A stretch of 7,748 nt of DNA from Candidatus Cloacimonadota bacterium. GTDB lineage: Bacteria > Cloacimonadota > Cloacimonadia > Cloacimonadales > JAOZMQ01. Where the stretch lies: NCBI GenBank assembly GCA_029934195.1, contig JAOZMQ010000136.1, positions 1 to 7,748 on the forward strand. Direction: 5' to 3'. The translations under genes and the position numbers were made by a program. The notes below the pieces were generated by a model. That model saw nothing but the letters and a program-made list of their open reading frames with translations. It did not search any database and had not been told where the DNA came from. Every line of letters begins with the position of its first letter. Within the stretch, counting starts at the first letter, position 1. Shown one piece after another: positions 6,681-7,748 of this stretch.

Positions 6681-7355
6681 TCACAATAATCCAAAATGTA
6701 ATAATGGGTTGGAGTTACTTTGTTCATCACTAAAAAATGACCAATTATCTAACACAATTGGAGTTCCATAAAAACCATTTTGAACACTAAATGAATAATT
6801 CATCCCAGTTGGAAGCCATTCTGTAGGCATTCCTGTAGTATATACAAAATCATCTCCTGTACAAATAGCATCAATTACAAGATTTCTTTCAATAATAATA
6901 CCATCACCGCTACCTTGTAGTCGAATCCCATAATCATGAGGTTGATAAAAAGTGACATATCGAATACTTCCAACTGGTTGAGCTTGAATACCTTCAACAT
7001 TGATTCCTCTAAATCTTACATTTCCATTCAAAATAATACAATCTTCGATTTCAAGGATATTTTCGCAATATGAAATAGAAATTTGTTCGCCTTTTAAATC
7101 AAGAATTGCTCCATTTCCAATAATCTTAACATTTAATCCTTCCGAGCCTTCAAGTAAATAATCCTCATTATTAAAAGTTTTTCCAATATGCAATCCGCCT
7201 GTATATATTTCTCCTGTTTGCAATTCAATATATTTATGAAATTCGCCAGAAGCAGGGGCAGAGTCATAAATTTCTTTTAAGGAAATAGCATTTACAGGAA
7301 GCATAAAAAGAAAAAAACTTATCACAACAATCCAATTTACTAAAATCTTTTTCAT
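6681..7355 (-). CDS. N-terminal part of the secreted beta-helix protein, with signal peptide
   Basis: This stretch of 224 codons encodes a classical signal peptide (MKK, hydrophobic ILVNWIVVISFFLFMLPV, likely cleavage after VNA at residue 23). Beta-helix-type sequence follows: IYTGGLHIGKTF, NVKIIGNGAILDLKG, ISYCENILEIEDCIILNGNVRFRGINVEG and YGIRLQGSGDGIIIERNLVIDA. It ends at a TGA (6683-6681) inside the fold, before the closing motif found downstream. If translation stops there, the exported product would be a truncated beta-helix. An in-frame TTG at 7370 would add five residues, but it touches the GAGGG motif (7375-7371) with no spacing, so ATG 7355 is preferred. That leaves an unusually long 15-nt spacer. 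It may be co-transcribed with the Zn-ribbon gene, 37 nt upstream. Confidence 0.75.
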   Translation of the reverse strand: MKKILVNWIVVISFFLFMLPVNAISLKEIYDSAPASGEFHKYIELQTGEIYTGGLHIGKTFNNEDYLLEGSEGLNVKIIGNGAILDLKGEQISISYCENILEIEDCIILNGNVRFRGINVEGIQAQPVGSIRYVTFYQPHDYGIRLQGSGDGIIIERNLVIDAICTGDDFVYTTGMPTEWLPTGMNYSFSVQNGFYGTPIVLDNWSFFSDEQSNSNPLLHFGLL

Positions 7356-7365
7356 AGTATTTTTT

Positions 7366-7388
7366 TTCAACCCTCAAAAATGGTTGAA
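7366..7388 (-). promoter_or_regulatory. Inverted repeat overlapping the putative Shine-Dalgarno site of the beta-helix gene
   Basis: TTCAACC (7366-7372) and GGTTGAA (7382-7388) are perfect 7-base inverted copies with a 9-base loop. In minus-strand RNA the hairpin contains the GAGGG motif (7375-7371), part in the loop and part in the stem, and is followed by A residues rather than U. It is therefore not a terminator. It could mask the ribosome site or separate the two genes' expression; this is inference. Confidence 0.35.
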
Positions 7389-7392
7389 TCAC

Positions 7393-7599
7393 TTAATTTG
7401 TAAACAAATCAAAGATATTCCCAAGAAGACTTGTTTCTGTTTTATAAAGTTCTATAAATTTACATTGAGTACAAGTAACTGTAGTAAATTTTTTATTTTG
7501 GACATCAAATATTTTAGACAAACCGCCACCGGTTGCAGCAAATTGATCAGTTTCATAACTCCTATTTCCACATTTAGGACATACCCATGTGTTTTCCAT
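7393..7599 (-). CDS. Small Zn-ribbon protein (DUF2082 / zinc_ribbon_13-like)
   Basis: This 68-residue cytoplasmic protein has two zinc knuckles: C7-P-K-C10-G and C43-T-Q-C46. Between and after them are TGGGLSKIFDVQNKKFTTVTC and a C-terminal SLLGNIFDLFTN. This arrangement matches the family annotated as nucleic-acid-binding Zn-ribbon proteins (DUF2082). The function is not established, and the nucleic-acid role is inferred from the fold. ATG 7599 is chosen because AAGGAG (complement of 7605-7610) lies 5 nt upstream. An in-frame TTG at 7632 would add 11 residues and would place that ribosome site inside the coding sequence. It lies upstream of the beta-helix gene on the same strand. Confidence 0.85.
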   Translation of the reverse strand: MENTWVCPKCGNRSYETDQFAATGGGLSKIFDVQNKKFTTVTCTQCKFIELYKTETSLLGNIFDLFTN

Positions 7600-7748
7600 T
7601 TTTTCTCCTTTGAAGCCACTGAACTGTGACAAAAATCTTTATTTGACTTTATTCATTACTTCTTTATTGAGACAAAATATCATAAATCTAAGGATCTTCA
7701 CGATTTATTCGCCTTCAAAGAAATAAGAATTCTTTGTCAATTTGCACA

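Larger units (their letters stand above)
5250..7355 (-). pseudogene. Full extent of the beta-helix/dockerin-like gene interrupted by two in-frame TGA codons
   Basis: The minus-strand frame is continuous from ATG 7355 to TGA 5252-5250, apart from TGA at 6683-6681 and TGA at 6671-6669. The junction reads LLHFGLL*EYG*TAPTVWSEAV. The upstream stretch has the signal peptide and the first beta-helix. The downstream stretch begins just before that helix's closing motif and lacks a start. This fits one ancestral gene of about 700 codons carrying two nonsense changes. Readthrough, recoding or a consensus error cannot be excluded. Confidence 0.65.

Noticed and set aside
6669..6683. Genome-wide reassignment of UGA to Trp or Gly
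   Set aside because: The amidohydrolase uses TGA as its stop at the overlap with queE, TGG serves for Trp throughout, and no other intact gene here has an internal TGA. In-frame TAA codons do lie shortly after both terminal TGAs, so a whole-genome test would be needed for certainty.
7384..7629. 81-codon plus-strand frame opposite the Zn-ribbon gene
   Set aside because: The minus-strand Zn-ribbon protein has a clear ribosome site and cysteine knuckles; this is its antisense shadow.
7712..7740. Minus-strand promoter from a perfect TTGACA (7740-7735)
   Set aside because: The position 17 bases downstream reads TGAAGG, which is not a -10 element, and no better -10 lies at a suitable spacing.

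Overview
The window is strongly AT-rich and carries bacterial genes with clear Shine-Dalgarno sites (GGAGG or AAGGAG, 4-5 nt before ATG). The gene content suggests an anaerobe: an EtfA with an N-terminal 2x[4Fe-4S] ferredoxin domain, a DUF2148 ferredoxin-domain protein, a PilZ-like protein and a secreted beta-helix protein with a dockerin-like C-terminus. This combination and the protein style resemble candidate phylum Cloacimonadota or a similar lineage. That placement is my inference from memory of such proteins, not a demonstrated assignment.

Layout. Positions 1-513 hold no confident gene, only short open stretches in different frames, an orphan Shine-Dalgarno site and weak promoter/terminator-like signals. 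A tight plus-strand operon follows: etfA (514-1698), a metal-dependent amidohydrolase (1698-2909) and queE (2906-3547). Its genes overlap by 1 and 4 nt, so translational coupling is likely. No etfB lies next to etfA. Everything from 3544 to the right edge is on the minus strand. The DUF2148 gene (3544-4095) meets queE tail to tail with overlapping stop codons. Upstream of it is a 600-bp stretch with a REP-like palindrome cluster (about 4142-4221) and the broken remains of a response-regulator receiver domain (4367-4621). Next come a PilZ-like gene (4696-5046), a large secreted beta-helix/dockerin-like gene split by two in-frame TGA codons (5250-7355), and a 68-residue Zn-ribbon protein (7393-7599).

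How it fits together. The plus-strand operon mixes electron transfer (EtfA), hydrolysis or deamination of an unknown cyclic substrate (amidohydrolase) and deazapurine biosynthesis (QueE). The last two could both concern modified nucleobases, but this is only suggestive. The minus-strand part looks like accessory sequence in decay: a frameshifted receiver domain, a nonsense-interrupted surface protein and a palindromic repeat. I found no complete novel system such as a defence island, CRISPR array or integrase. The most informative observations are the twice-interrupted beta-helix gene, the receiver-domain pseudogene, the REP-like element with a GTAG foot, and the etfA-amidohydrolase-queE coupling.
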